Source: an uncultured Geobacter sp.
Lineage (GTDB): Bacteria; Desulfobacterota; Desulfuromonadia; Geobacterales; Geobacteraceae
Direction of reading: 5' to 3'
Length of the DNA stretch: 58,529 bases
Assembly: GCA_937886325.1 (NCBI GenBank)
Contig: CALABV010000017.1
Coordinates: forward strand, 1 to 58,529
Positions within the stretch are counted from its first letter, which is position 1. Each line of letters starts with the position of its first letter. Shown piece after piece: positions 18,755 to 27,009 of this stretch. The translations under genes were made by a program, and so were the position numbers. The notes beneath the pieces were generated by a model. It was not told the origin of the DNA and did not search any database. It was given only the letters and a program-made list of their open reading frames with translations.

Positions 18755-18981
18755 ATTAATGAACAGCGTTACGACAGTCTGCACCGGTAAGCGAAACCGG
18801 TCTGTCGGGCCTGAACCGCTCCGGTGGAAATGGTTGCTGCAACAGATCCGGATGCAAGCTGGAAGCCGCATGAAGAACGGAGGTGATGATTGGGAGCGTA
18901 AGCTGAACGAGTGGTATCGTGTTGGAAATGTTGGTAAAGCGACAAACCATGTGTGTAAAAAATCTTATTAGGAGGCAGGAA

Positions 18982-20145
18982 ATGGCATTAGCAAAACAGG
19001 TATTTGGATTCTTCACCCCCCCGGTTGCATTAATGGGTCTTGGCGCCGTTGACCAGGTAGGAACGGAAGCCAAAAAGCTCGGCGGAAAGAAAGCCCTGCT
19101 GGTAACCGATAAAGGGCTGTCCAAGGCGGGCGTGGCCGATCAGGTCATGAAGCTTTTGGAAGAGGGCGGCGTGCAGGCGGTTCTCTTTGACGGCGCCGAG
19201 CCGAACCCTACTGATAAGAATGTCGCGGACGGCCTGAAAGCGTATCAGGAAAATAACTGCGACATGCTCGTTTCCCTTGGCGGCGGCAGTTCCCACGACA
19301 CCACGAAAGGAATCGGTATTGTCGCAACCAGCGGTGGAAACATACGTGATTACGCAGGGATCGATACGCTGAAGGCAAACCTTCCTCCTTATATTGCGAT
19401 CAATACAACCGCCGGTACCGGCAGTGAAATGACCCGCTTCGCGGTTATCACGAATACCGATATCAAAGTAAAAATGGTCTTTGCCGACGCTCGGGTCATG
19501 CCGAACATCGCAATCAACGATCCGCTGATGCATGCCGGAATGCCTCCCGGCCTTACCGCCGCCACGGGTATGGATGCTCTGACCCATGCCGTCGAAGCCT
19601 ACCTGACGGCTCTCAGTACCCCGATTACGGAAGCCTGCGCCATACAGGCAATCAAGCTCGTTGCCAAATGGCTGCGCAAGGCTGTTGCAAACGGCCAGGA
19701 TTTAGCGGCCCGTGACGGCATGGCATATGCCGAATATCTGGCAGGCATGGCCTTTAACAGCGCGGGCCTCGGCATCGTCCACTCCATGGCGCACCAGCCC
19801 GGCAGCGTACTCAACCTGCCGCACGGCGTATGCAACGCAATCGCATTACCGTACGTGTGTGAGTTTAACCTTATTTCCAACCTGGAAAAGTTTGCCGACA
19901 TAGCCGTTGCAATGGGCGAAGACATCACCGGCCTTTCTCCGAAGGAAGCGGCAATGAAAGCCGTTGAGGCCATCAGGACCCTTTCGAAGGATATCGGAAT
20001 TCCTTCCGGCTTTTCCGCTCTCGGCATGAAGGAATCCGACATTCCGTTGTTGGCTGAAAACGCCATGAAGGATATCTGCACGTTCTTTAATCCGAGATCC
20101 GTTAAGGTTGAGGATATCATCGAACTGTACAAGAAGGCCATGTAA
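18982..20145 (+). CDS. Iron-containing alcohol dehydrogenase
   Basis: 387 residues, group III (Fe-ADH) NAD-dependent alcohol dehydrogenase. Visible family marks are the nucleotide-binding GGGSSHDTTKGI, TTAGTGSEMTRFAVI, and the metal ligands in GMDALTHAVEAYL and GIVHSMAHQ. It would oxidise a primary alcohol such as ethanol, propanol or butanol to the aldehyde, or run in reverse. AGGAGGCAGGA precedes the ATG at 18982. Sigma-54 control is indicated by the promoter upstream. The CoA-acylating aldehyde dehydrogenase under a similar promoter 1.7 kb downstream gives the next step. Confidence 0.93.
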   Translation: MALAKQVFGFFTPPVALMGLGAVDQVGTEAKKLGGKKALLVTDKGLSKAGVADQVMKLLEEGGVQAVLFDGAEPNPTDKNVADGLKAYQENNCDMLVSLGGGSSHDTTKGIGIVATSGGNIRDYAGIDTLKANLPPYIAINTTAGTGSEMTRFAVITNTDIKVKMVFADARVMPNIAINDPLMHAGMPPGLTAATGMDALTHAVEAYLTALSTPITEACAIQAIKLVAKWLRKAVANGQDLAARDGMAYAEYLAGMAFNSAGLGIVHSMAHQPGSVLNLPHGVCNAIALPYVCEFNLISNLEKFADIAVAMGEDITGLSPKEAAMKAVEAIRTLSKDIGIPSGFSALGMKESDIPLLAENAMKDICTFFNPRSVKVEDIIELYKKAM

Positions 20146-20154
20146 TGAATTGCG

Positions 20155-20179
20155 GGAAGGGGGGCGTTGCCCCCCTTCC
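20155..20179 (+). terminator. Stable hairpin after the alcohol dehydrogenase gene
   Basis: Perfect 11-base arms (20155-20165, 20169-20179; GGAAGGGGGGC/GCCCCCCTTCC) with a three-base loop. The T-tract is weak, so partial read-through into the outer-membrane gene is likely. Confidence 0.6.
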
Positions 20180-20259
20180 TGTTTCCATGTCAGCGGACAT
20201 GAGAGGCTGAACAGTTTATTTGAATAGTTGCGCCAACATGAAATGACGGAGGAATCTAA

Positions 20260-21159
20260 ATGAAGAAACTATTTGTTGTTGCGGCATTCTGTTTGCTGCT
20301 GGCCAGACCGGATGTCTCTCTGGCCGCGGCGTACGCGAGGGATTATATTCCTCTTCCCCCCGGGACGTCCCTTTTCTGCGCTTACTTCAATCATGTTACC
20401 GCCAATAAGCTTTACAGCGACGGTAAGAAAGTGGGTGACGATTTCAACCAGACGGCAAACATAGGGATGCTCAGGTATGTCTACTATACGAGTATCGGCA
20501 AGGCGCTTTACGGCGACGGCGGCTTCACCATCGACCCGCAGTTCATTGTTCCCTTTGTCAATATCGACCTGGGGGGCAGCTATGCCGCCCTTAATGGTGG
20601 GAAGGAGTTTTCCACTACAGGGTTTGCGGACCCGGTATTGCTTACGACCTTCTGGTTTATCAATGATCCGAAGGACAAGTTCTGGGTGGGATTCACTCCC
20701 TGGCTGACATTGCCGGTGGGCCAGTATAACAAAAATAGGATAGCAAGCCCCGGAGGCAATCGGTGGGCAATAAAGCCGGAAATCGGCGTTGTGAAAGGCA
20801 TCGGCGAGAAGGCGTATCTGGATCTCATCCTGGGCGGCGAGTTCTATACTGAAAATGACAAGTACATGGGCAATAACAAGCTGGAGCAGGATCCGACCAT
20901 CCAGGCGGAAGCCCATCTCAGTTACGACATCACCAAGCAGTGGGCAATCGCTCTGGATTATTTCTACGTTAACGGCGGCGAAAAGAAGGTCAACGGCGTC
21001 AAGCAAAATGACTCCATGAGCAATCACGGCTTGGGGCTGACCCTGTTCTTTATGGTGGGCACCAATAATCAATTACTCTTATCGTACCGGGATGACTTCT
21101 CGGTAAAAAGCGGGGCGGGGACTAATACTTTTGGGGCGCGCTGGGCGTATTTCTTCTAA
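20260..21159 (+). CDS. Outer-membrane channel protein, MetA/SphA-like (PF13557-type)
   Basis: 299 residues with a clear signal peptide (LFVVAAFCLLLARPDVSLAAA). The mature protein alternates short beta strands and ends in an aromatic residue (GARWAYFF), as outer-membrane barrels do. Start (ARDYIPLPPGTSLFCAYF) and overall layout fit the family called MetA-pathway of phenol degradation, whose members accompany catabolic operons for hydrophobic substrates. It probably lets the alcohol or a related substrate cross the outer membrane. It follows the alcohol dehydrogenase by 114 bases and may share its transcript. Confidence 0.8.
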   Translation: MKKLFVVAAFCLLLARPDVSLAAAYARDYIPLPPGTSLFCAYFNHVTANKLYSDGKKVGDDFNQTANIGMLRYVYYTSIGKALYGDGGFTIDPQFIVPFVNIDLGGSYAALNGGKEFSTTGFADPVLLTTFWFINDPKDKFWVGFTPWLTLPVGQYNKNRIASPGGNRWAIKPEIGVVKGIGEKAYLDLILGGEFYTENDKYMGNNKLEQDPTIQAEAHLSYDITKQWAIALDYFYVNGGEKKVNGVKQNDSMSNHGLGLTLFFMVGTNNQLLLSYRDDFSVKSGAGTNTFGARWAYFF

Positions 21160-21324
21160 GTGAAGGCGGAGCGTTACAGGGTGTAATAGACACTTTTCGC
21201 TCATTACACGGTAACCTTCACCTTTTTCTTTTTCGCATAGTCCGATGATCCGGGTTCCATGCAAAATATGAAAAATGGCATTGTCACTTCGAACTCTGTT
21301 CCGAAAATCCTCCTTTTCGGTGTT

Positions 21325-21356
21325 GGGCGCCGCATCTTTCGGGCGCCCGTATTTTT
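21325..21356 (+). terminator. Terminator of the alcohol dehydrogenase/porin unit
   Basis: GGGCGCC (21325-21331) pairs with GGCGCCC (21342-21348), followed by a run of six Ts just downstream (GTATTTTTTG). Confidence 0.75.
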
Positions 21357-21523
21357 TGATGCTTGAAAATCCGTTTTTCATGAAAAAACCTGCAGCCTTG
21401 TAACTCGTATGATTTCACGATATTCCCCCTCCCTCGACGGGAGGGGCTAGGGGGGTGGAAGTAATTAGTGGCCATCCGGAAACACCGGACGAGCCACTAC
21501 CGGGTATGTAAGCGAATTTGCAA

Positions 21524-21597
21524 GTGTAAAATAAATTAACATCCGTAATGTATTAAAATAGTGTCAATTGCGACATAGCTGTAAAGCATGTATACAA
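21524..21597 (+). promoter_or_regulatory. Putative activator sites for the 21678 promoter
   Basis: GTGTAAA-N5-TTAACAT (21524-21542) and CTGTAAA-N5-TATACAA (21579-21597) share half-site and spacer length with the perfect dyad at 18576. They lie 80-150 bases before a second -24/-12 promoter. I infer the same regulator binds both regions. Confidence 0.55.
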
Positions 21598-21676
21598 TGC
21601 CGGCGAAAAATAAAGTCACAGTAAATTATTTTGAATAAAATTGCTTCGATATTCCGACTATATTTCGCAAGACGAT

Positions 21677-21693
21677 ATGGCATAAAAACTGCT
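21677..21693 (+). promoter_or_regulatory. Sigma-54 promoter of the aldehyde dehydrogenase gene
   Basis: ATGGCATAAAAACTGCT: GG at 21679-21680 and GC at 21691-21692 with exact spacing. It is nearly the same as the promoter at 18739 (TGGCAC-N5-CTGCT against TGGCAT-N5-CTGCT). The 21160-21848 gap otherwise holds the terminator and the dyads. Confidence 0.7.
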
Positions 21694-21848
21694 ATGCAAA
21701 GACTTAAGACATACACTCCATATTTTATTGTGGGGCGGAACTTGTTTCCGCCCATTTTTTACAGAAATGCGGTCGTATGTCGGTCTTTGTTAGTAAGCGG
21801 AAATCGTTCCGCTTTACTAAAATACAATATATTATGGGAGGCTACAGT

Positions 21849-23201
21849 ATGAAGGATGTTGTTCAGAGTATTGATCAGTTGGTTGTAAAGGGGCTTGAGG
21901 CGCTGGAGGTGATGAAGAAGCTGTCCCAGGATGAGGTGGACCGAATCACGGAGTCCATGTGCAAGGCCGGTGTCGAGCATGGCCGCAAACTGGCGGAAAT
22001 GGCCGTTGCGGAAACCGGCATCGGAAAGGTGGAAGACAAGGTCGTTAAAAACTATTTCGGCAGCCAGGTTGTCTACGACTACATGAAGGACAAAAAATCC
22101 GTCGGGATTATCGATGAGACCGACGGTGTTATCAGCATTGCCGAACCCTACGGCGTCATCGCGGGGGTGACGCCCACCACCAACCCGACGGCGACGACGA
22201 TGTTCAAATGTCTGAGCGCCCTGAAGGGCCGCAACGTCATTATTTTCGCTTTTCATCCCCGCGCGCAGCAGTGCAGCGCTGAGGCCGCTCGGGCTCTGCG
22301 CGACGCCGCCGTTTCGGCCGGCGCGCCCCTGGACTGCATCCAATGGATCGAGGAACCGTCGGTCGAGGCCACCAATGTTCTCATGAAGCACCCCGGCGTC
22401 TCCATGATAGTCGCCACCGGCGGCGGCGCAATGGTGAAGGCGGCCTACAGTTCGGGGCATCCCGCTCTCGGAGTCGGGCCGGGCAACGTTCCCGTGTATA
22501 TCGAAAAATCCGCGGACATTGAGATGGCGGTGAACAACGTCATCGCTTCCAAGGCCTTCGACTACGGAACACTCTGTCTGACCGAGCAGTCCGTCATCTT
22601 CGATAACGAGGATACTGCCGATAAAACCCTGCGGCTGTTCTGGGAAAAGGGCGCCCACCTGTGCGATGAACAGGAGAAGGCAAAGCTGGAAGCGATCATG
22701 TTCGACAAGGAAAAGGGGGTGGCCTCGGGCCGGATTGTCGGCCAATCTCCCCAAAGGATCGCCGACATGGCCGGCTTTTCCGTTCCGGACCATGTGAATC
22801 TCCTGCTGGTTCCATTGAACGCAATCGGCCACGAGGACTGGATGAGCCATGAGAAGCTCTCTCCCGTACTCGGATGGTATGTTGCCGCCGGAAAGGATGA
22901 GGCCATCCAGGCCGCGGTTGCCCAGTTGGAATTCGGCGGCGCTGGACATACGGCCGTTGCCTTTTCCGAAGATGAGAAGATTCTTGAGGAATTTGCAGTC
23001 AAAGTCCCAGCTGGCAGGGTTATCTGGAATCAGCCTTCCATGCACGGGGTTGTTGGTCTCACCAGCGGGATGGTGCCTTCCTTTACCCTTGGTTGCGGCG
23101 CACGGGGCGGCAACAGTACCACGGAAGGCGTGACCTTCAGAAACCTGATCAATATCAAGAGAGTGGCACGGAGAATCAGACCTGACGCACCGACGGAATA
23201 A
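21849..23201 (+). CDS. CoA-acylating aldehyde dehydrogenase
   Basis: 450 residues, resembling the N-terminal half of AdhE and stand-alone acetaldehyde/propionaldehyde/butyraldehyde dehydrogenases. It would turn an aldehyde, CoA and NAD into acyl-CoA and NADH. The active-site stretch FDYGTLCLTEQSV holds the catalytic Cys, and the nucleotide part has PYGVIAGVTPTTNPT and TGGGAMVKAAYSSG with GVGPGNVPVYI. No shell-targeting extension of the microcompartment type is seen at the N-terminus, so it should be free in the cytoplasm. GGGAGG precedes the ATG at 21849. It works between the alcohol dehydrogenase and the CoA-transferase. Confidence 0.92.
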   Translation: MKDVVQSIDQLVVKGLEALEVMKKLSQDEVDRITESMCKAGVEHGRKLAEMAVAETGIGKVEDKVVKNYFGSQVVYDYMKDKKSVGIIDETDGVISIAEPYGVIAGVTPTTNPTATTMFKCLSALKGRNVIIFAFHPRAQQCSAEAARALRDAAVSAGAPLDCIQWIEEPSVEATNVLMKHPGVSMIVATGGGAMVKAAYSSGHPALGVGPGNVPVYIEKSADIEMAVNNVIASKAFDYGTLCLTEQSVIFDNEDTADKTLRLFWEKGAHLCDEQEKAKLEAIMFDKEKGVASGRIVGQSPQRIADMAGFSVPDHVNLLLVPLNAIGHEDWMSHEKLSPVLGWYVAAGKDEAIQAAVAQLEFGGAGHTAVAFSEDEKILEEFAVKVPAGRVIWNQPSMHGVVGLTSGMVPSFTLGCGARGGNSTTEGVTFRNLINIKRVARRIRPDAPTE

Positions 23202-23261
23202 CAGGTCCGTCAGCGTAGAATGTCGAACTCCCTCCCTCTTGAATCTCTCTGAGAGGGGGCG

Positions 23262-23344
23262 AGAGGGAGGCCGCAACAATATCATGAAGCATCATTGCAG
23301 AGGGAGGCCGCAACAATATCATGAAGCATCATTGCAGAGGGAGG
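23262..23344 (+). repeat. 37-base tandem duplication containing a ribosome-binding site
   Basis: Unit 1 at 23262-23298 and unit 2 at 23299-23335 are identical; a third partial unit (AGAGGGAGG) at 23336-23344 supplies the ribosome site of the CoA-transferase gene. Each full unit carries GGGAGG and an out-of-frame ATG (23284, 23321), so decoy starts precede the real one at 23352. Confidence 0.9.
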
Positions 23345-23351
23345 CTACACT

Positions 23352-24686
23352 ATGTACTACAAGGAGTATCAGAAGAAGCTCGTTTCAGCCGAGGAAGCCG
23401 TACAGGTTGTCAAATCGGGCGACTGGGTGGATTACGGCATTTGCGTCGGCCATCCCGTAGCCACGGACAAGGCGCTGGCGGCCCGCGCCGGTGAGTTGAC
23501 GGATGTCAAGGTGCGGGGAGGGATAACCATGTGGATGCCGGAAATCTGTTCCGTTCCGGACCCCGGCAAGCATTTCACCTGGAATTCGTGGCACTGCACC
23601 GGGGTCGATCGCAAAATCATCGAGATGGGGTGCGGCTTCTACAGCCCCATGCGCTATTCCGAGTTGCCGAAACTGTACCGGGAAAACGTGCAAACCGTGG
23701 ACGTGGCCATGTTTCAGGTCGCGCCCATGGATGAACACGGGTACTTCAATTTCGGGCCCCAGGCATCTCACATGATGGCGATGTGCGAACAGGCGAAACG
23801 GATCATCGTGGAGGTGAACCGGAACATGCCGCGCTGCCTGGGCGGTTTCGAGGAAGCCATCCATATTTCCCGTGTGGATTCCATCGTGGAAGGGGACAAT
23901 CCGCCCCTTGCGCAACTGCCGTCAAACGAACTTACCGACGTGGACCGCAAGGTCGCGCAACTGATTGTGGAGGAGATACCGAACGGCGCGTGCCTGCAAC
24001 TGGGGATCGGCGGCATGCCCAACGCCGTGGGCATGCTGATAGGCGAGTCGGATATCAAGGACCTGGGGGTCCACACCGAGATGTACGTCGACGCCTTTGT
24101 GGACCTGACGAAGCAAGGCAAGATCAACGGCTCCCAAAAGAACATCGACCGGTTCCGCCAGGTGTTCGCCTTCGGCGCCGGGACGCAGAAGCTCTACGAT
24201 TTCATCCACGATAATCCGAGCATTCAGAGCTGTCCGGTGGACTATATCAACGATGTCAACAGGGTGGCCATGATCGACAACTTCATTTCCATCAACAATG
24301 CCGTTGAGGTCGACCTGTTCGGTCAGGTATCCTCGGAGTCATCCGGGACCAAGCAGATAAGCGGCACCGGCGGCCAACTGGATTTCGTCATGGGCGCCTA
24401 TCTGTCAAAGGGCGGAAAGAGTTTTATCTGTCTGTCCTCTACGTATGGCAAAAAAGGGGATGTCAAGTCCCGGATCGTGCCGACTCTTACACCCGGCAGC
24501 ATCGTCACCGCCAGCCGTACCTGTACCCAGTGGGTGGTGACCGAGTTCGGCAAGGTCAACCTGAAAGGGAAGAATACCTGGCAGAGGACCGAGGCACTCA
24601 TATCTATAGCCCATCCCGATTTTTGTGATAACTTGATCAGGGAAGCCGAGAGGATGAAGATCTGGCGCAACAGCAACAGACGGTGA
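23352..24686 (+). CDS. Acyl-CoA:acetate CoA-transferase / acetyl-CoA hydrolase family
   Basis: 444 residues, close in layout to butyryl-CoA:acetate and 4-hydroxybutyrate CoA-transferases (Cat1/Cat2/But group). Marks include HCTGVDRKIIEMGCGFYSP near residue 75, GIGGMPNAV and the presumed catalytic glutamate in SSESSGTKQISGTGGQ. It would move CoA from acyl-CoA to acetate or succinate, releasing the fatty acid and keeping the thioester bond energy. Start at 23352 follows the third partial copy of the duplicated ribosome-site unit. It completes the alcohol to acid route begun at 18982. Confidence 0.9.
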   Translation: MYYKEYQKKLVSAEEAVQVVKSGDWVDYGICVGHPVATDKALAARAGELTDVKVRGGITMWMPEICSVPDPGKHFTWNSWHCTGVDRKIIEMGCGFYSPMRYSELPKLYRENVQTVDVAMFQVAPMDEHGYFNFGPQASHMMAMCEQAKRIIVEVNRNMPRCLGGFEEAIHISRVDSIVEGDNPPLAQLPSNELTDVDRKVAQLIVEEIPNGACLQLGIGGMPNAVGMLIGESDIKDLGVHTEMYVDAFVDLTKQGKINGSQKNIDRFRQVFAFGAGTQKLYDFIHDNPSIQSCPVDYINDVNRVAMIDNFISINNAVEVDLFGQVSSESSGTKQISGTGGQLDFVMGAYLSKGGKSFICLSSTYGKKGDVKSRIVPTLTPGSIVTASRTCTQWVVTEFGKVNLKGKNTWQRTEALISIAHPDFCDNLIREAERMKIWRNSNRR

Positions 24687-24778
24687 AAAACCGTTTGATT
24701 GACTCCGGCCGGAATCGTGCCGCCGGCGACCCTTTTGAAATGGACGGCACGTAATGCGCGCACAAGGAGGTATTCGAA

Positions 24779-26095
24779 ATGGCGGGAACAATAAAACTGA
24801 TGATCGAAAAAATCCTTGCCGAGCGTTCGAAGGGAAACGAGACGCTGGTCGGAGTAATCAAGACGAAGTTGATTTTGAAGGGTATAAATCCTGAGAAATA
24901 CGATGAATTTTCCGATGACGATCCGAAGATAATCAGGAAGCTGAAGAAAATGACGCAGGATGTGTCCAGCGGCGCCAGAAGGCCGTTCATGAACATCAGG
25001 ATCGCCAGTTCCGAAAAGGAGACGGTTGATGATGCCGTTACGGAACTCATGGGCATATTCGGATGCAACAATATGAAGATGATGATGTATTTCGCTTCTA
25101 GCAAGTATGATCCCCATGAGATAAGCGCCGGCATGCAGGCGGCTTTTCCCGGCGCAACGGTTTTCGGATGTTCCACGGCCGGAGAGATCGTAAGCGGCAG
25201 GATGTTGAAGGGAAGTGTCGTCGCCATGGCTTTCGACGAGGAGTCCATGGTGAATGTCAAGGTTGAAGTGGTTGAACATCTGGGCAGAAAGATCGATGTC
25301 AACGCTGCTTTCCGTTCTTTCGAGCGACACTACTGCGAAGCTGCCGAGGAAATGAAACCTTCGAAATATCTCGGTATCGTCCTGATAGACGGAATGTGCG
25401 GAGTAGAAGAAAAACTGATGGATGTCATCGGCGATAGAACTAACGTCATTTTCGTGGGAGGGTCCGCGGGAGACGATCTGAGGTTCCAGTCGTCCCATGT
25501 CTTCGCCAACGGCAAGGCATACCGGAATGCTGCCGTACTCGCTCTCCTCAGACCCGCCGTGCCCTTCGATCTTGTCAAGACCCAGAGCGTGCGCCAAATG
25601 GGAGCCGAGCTTGTCGTCACCAAGGCGAACGAAGATCGCCGCGAGATCATGGAATTCAACCATAAACCCGCGGCCACGGCTTACGCGGAAGCACTGGGCG
25701 TGTCGGTCAACGAGCTGGCCGCCTGCTTCCCGAGCCACCCTCTCGGCCTTGTCATTGATGGGGAACCGTACATCCGGAGCCCGATACAGATCCTGGGGGA
25801 CAGCGTAGTATTCCAGTGCAGTTCCGTTGAGGGGATGCCTCTTTCCTTGCTCGAACTGACTAATATTATTGAAGATACGAAAGAAACACTGGAGCGCTCC
25901 AGGGCAAAACTGGGAGGGATATCCGGAGTAATCGTTTTCAACTGCGCCCATCGGGCGCTGGAACTGGAGTATAAGAACCTCACCGCAAAGTACGGCGAGG
26001 TGTTTGCCGACATTCCCACAGTGGGATTCAACTCCTACGGGGAGCAGTTCATCGGTCACATGAACCAGACCGCGACCATGATTGTGTTCAGATAG
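24779..26095 (+). CDS. FIST-domain protein
   Basis: 438 residues. After about 80 helical residues, the FIST_N part (MYFASSKYDPHEISAGMQAA, FGCSTAGEI, FVGGSAGDD) and FIST_C part (PLGLVIDGEPYIRSP, FNCAHRALEL, VGFNSYGEQF) are both recognisable. FIST domains are thought to bind small ligands such as amino acids and usually occur with signalling domains; here the protein has none. ACAAGGAGG lies upstream. Its place between a CoA-transferase and an acetate transporter suggests it senses or regulates part of this pathway, which is inference. Confidence 0.88.
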   Translation: MAGTIKLMIEKILAERSKGNETLVGVIKTKLILKGINPEKYDEFSDDDPKIIRKLKKMTQDVSSGARRPFMNIRIASSEKETVDDAVTELMGIFGCNNMKMMMYFASSKYDPHEISAGMQAAFPGATVFGCSTAGEIVSGRMLKGSVVAMAFDEESMVNVKVEVVEHLGRKIDVNAAFRSFERHYCEAAEEMKPSKYLGIVLIDGMCGVEEKLMDVIGDRTNVIFVGGSAGDDLRFQSSHVFANGKAYRNAAVLALLRPAVPFDLVKTQSVRQMGAELVVTKANEDRREIMEFNHKPAATAYAEALGVSVNELAACFPSHPLGLVIDGEPYIRSPIQILGDSVVFQCSSVEGMPLSLLELTNIIEDTKETLERSRAKLGGISGVIVFNCAHRALELEYKNLTAKYGEVFADIPTVGFNSYGEQFIGHMNQTATMIVFR

Positions 26096-26173
26096 TCTCG
26101 GGAATGGAAGATCAATGATTCAATCCGGTGTCAAAAAGCAGATATCCACTCTATTGAAAAAGGAGATGTTATT

Positions 26174-26824
26174 ATGGCGGGACAGGGACAGGGAAATCCG
26201 GCGGTTGTAGGTCTGGCCGGTTTTGGCATAACAACTTTGCTTCTACAGTTTCACAATCTTGGCTGGTGCGGGACGGGGGTAGTATTCTGCGCCGCCATTA
26301 TCGTAGGCGGGGCCGCCCAGTTCATTGCCGGTCTTCAGGAGTTCAAGTGCGGCAACAATTTCGGCTACAGCGCGTTTACCGTATTCGGCGCATTCTGGAT
26401 AGCCTTGGGGATGATCTGGTTGATCCTCGACCTCCAGGCGACGCAGAACACTTTTATCGGTACTCATCTGAAGATTACCCCGAGTGATATCGGGATATTC
26501 CTGCTTGCTTTCACCCTCTATGCGGCAATCATGTGGGTGGCCTCTCTGCGCATCAGCGGCATGATGGCCTTCACCTTCACGACGCTCATCATCGGGTTTG
26601 TGGGTCTTGACCTGGCGTTTCTGGCGGGCATGAAATGGCTTGTCCCGGTTGTCGCCGTGGATCTGATAGTGTGCTCCCTCTGCGCATGGTACATGATGGC
26701 GCACATCATCTTTCTCCAGGTCTTCGGCAGGGACCTGCTGCCGGTCGGTTCGCCGTGGATATCCACCGGTCAGGCCGCTCATGACGCGTCCGGAGGCGCC
26801 TCTCCGGAGCCCTCTGAAGCCTAG
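26174..26824 (+). CDS. satP: Acetate/succinate uptake transporter (GPR1/FUN34/YaaH family)
   Basis: 216 residues with six hydrophobic segments and the family signature NPAVVGLAGFGITT at the N-terminus. Members such as E. coli SatP carry acetate and succinate across the inner membrane. AAAAAGGAGATG precedes the start. Next to the CoA-transferase it could import acetate as CoA acceptor or export the acid product. The final 20 residues are a polar cytoplasmic tail. The symbol is used for the family; the substrate here is not proven. Confidence 0.85.
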   Translation: MAGQGQGNPAVVGLAGFGITTLLLQFHNLGWCGTGVVFCAAIIVGGAAQFIAGLQEFKCGNNFGYSAFTVFGAFWIALGMIWLILDLQATQNTFIGTHLKITPSDIGIFLLAFTLYAAIMWVASLRISGMMAFTFTTLIIGFVGLDLAFLAGMKWLVPVVAVDLIVCSLCAWYMMAHIIFLQVFGRDLLPVGSPWISTGQAAHDASGGASPEPSEA

Positions 26825-26843
26825 TCGGCGGTAAGAAGACAAT

Positions 26844-26892
26844 GTGCGGAGATGGTCGCAGTGATGTCATTCCTTCACGACCATCTCCGCAC
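26844..26892 (+). repeat. Perfect 15-base inverted repeat before sucC
   Basis: GTGCGGAGATGGTCG (26844-26858) and its exact complement (26878-26892) are separated by 19 bases. No T-run follows on either side, so it is more likely an operator or RNA-stability hairpin than a terminator. Confidence 0.7.
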
Positions 26893-27009
26893 CGTACGCT
26901 CCATCCAAAGCACATCCCCGGATACATACCATCCAGAATCTTCCTTGAATTCTCACCTCCATGCCGCTATACTGGCTCGCGTTTGTCATTTCCCACCTTT
27001 GGAGTTTTC

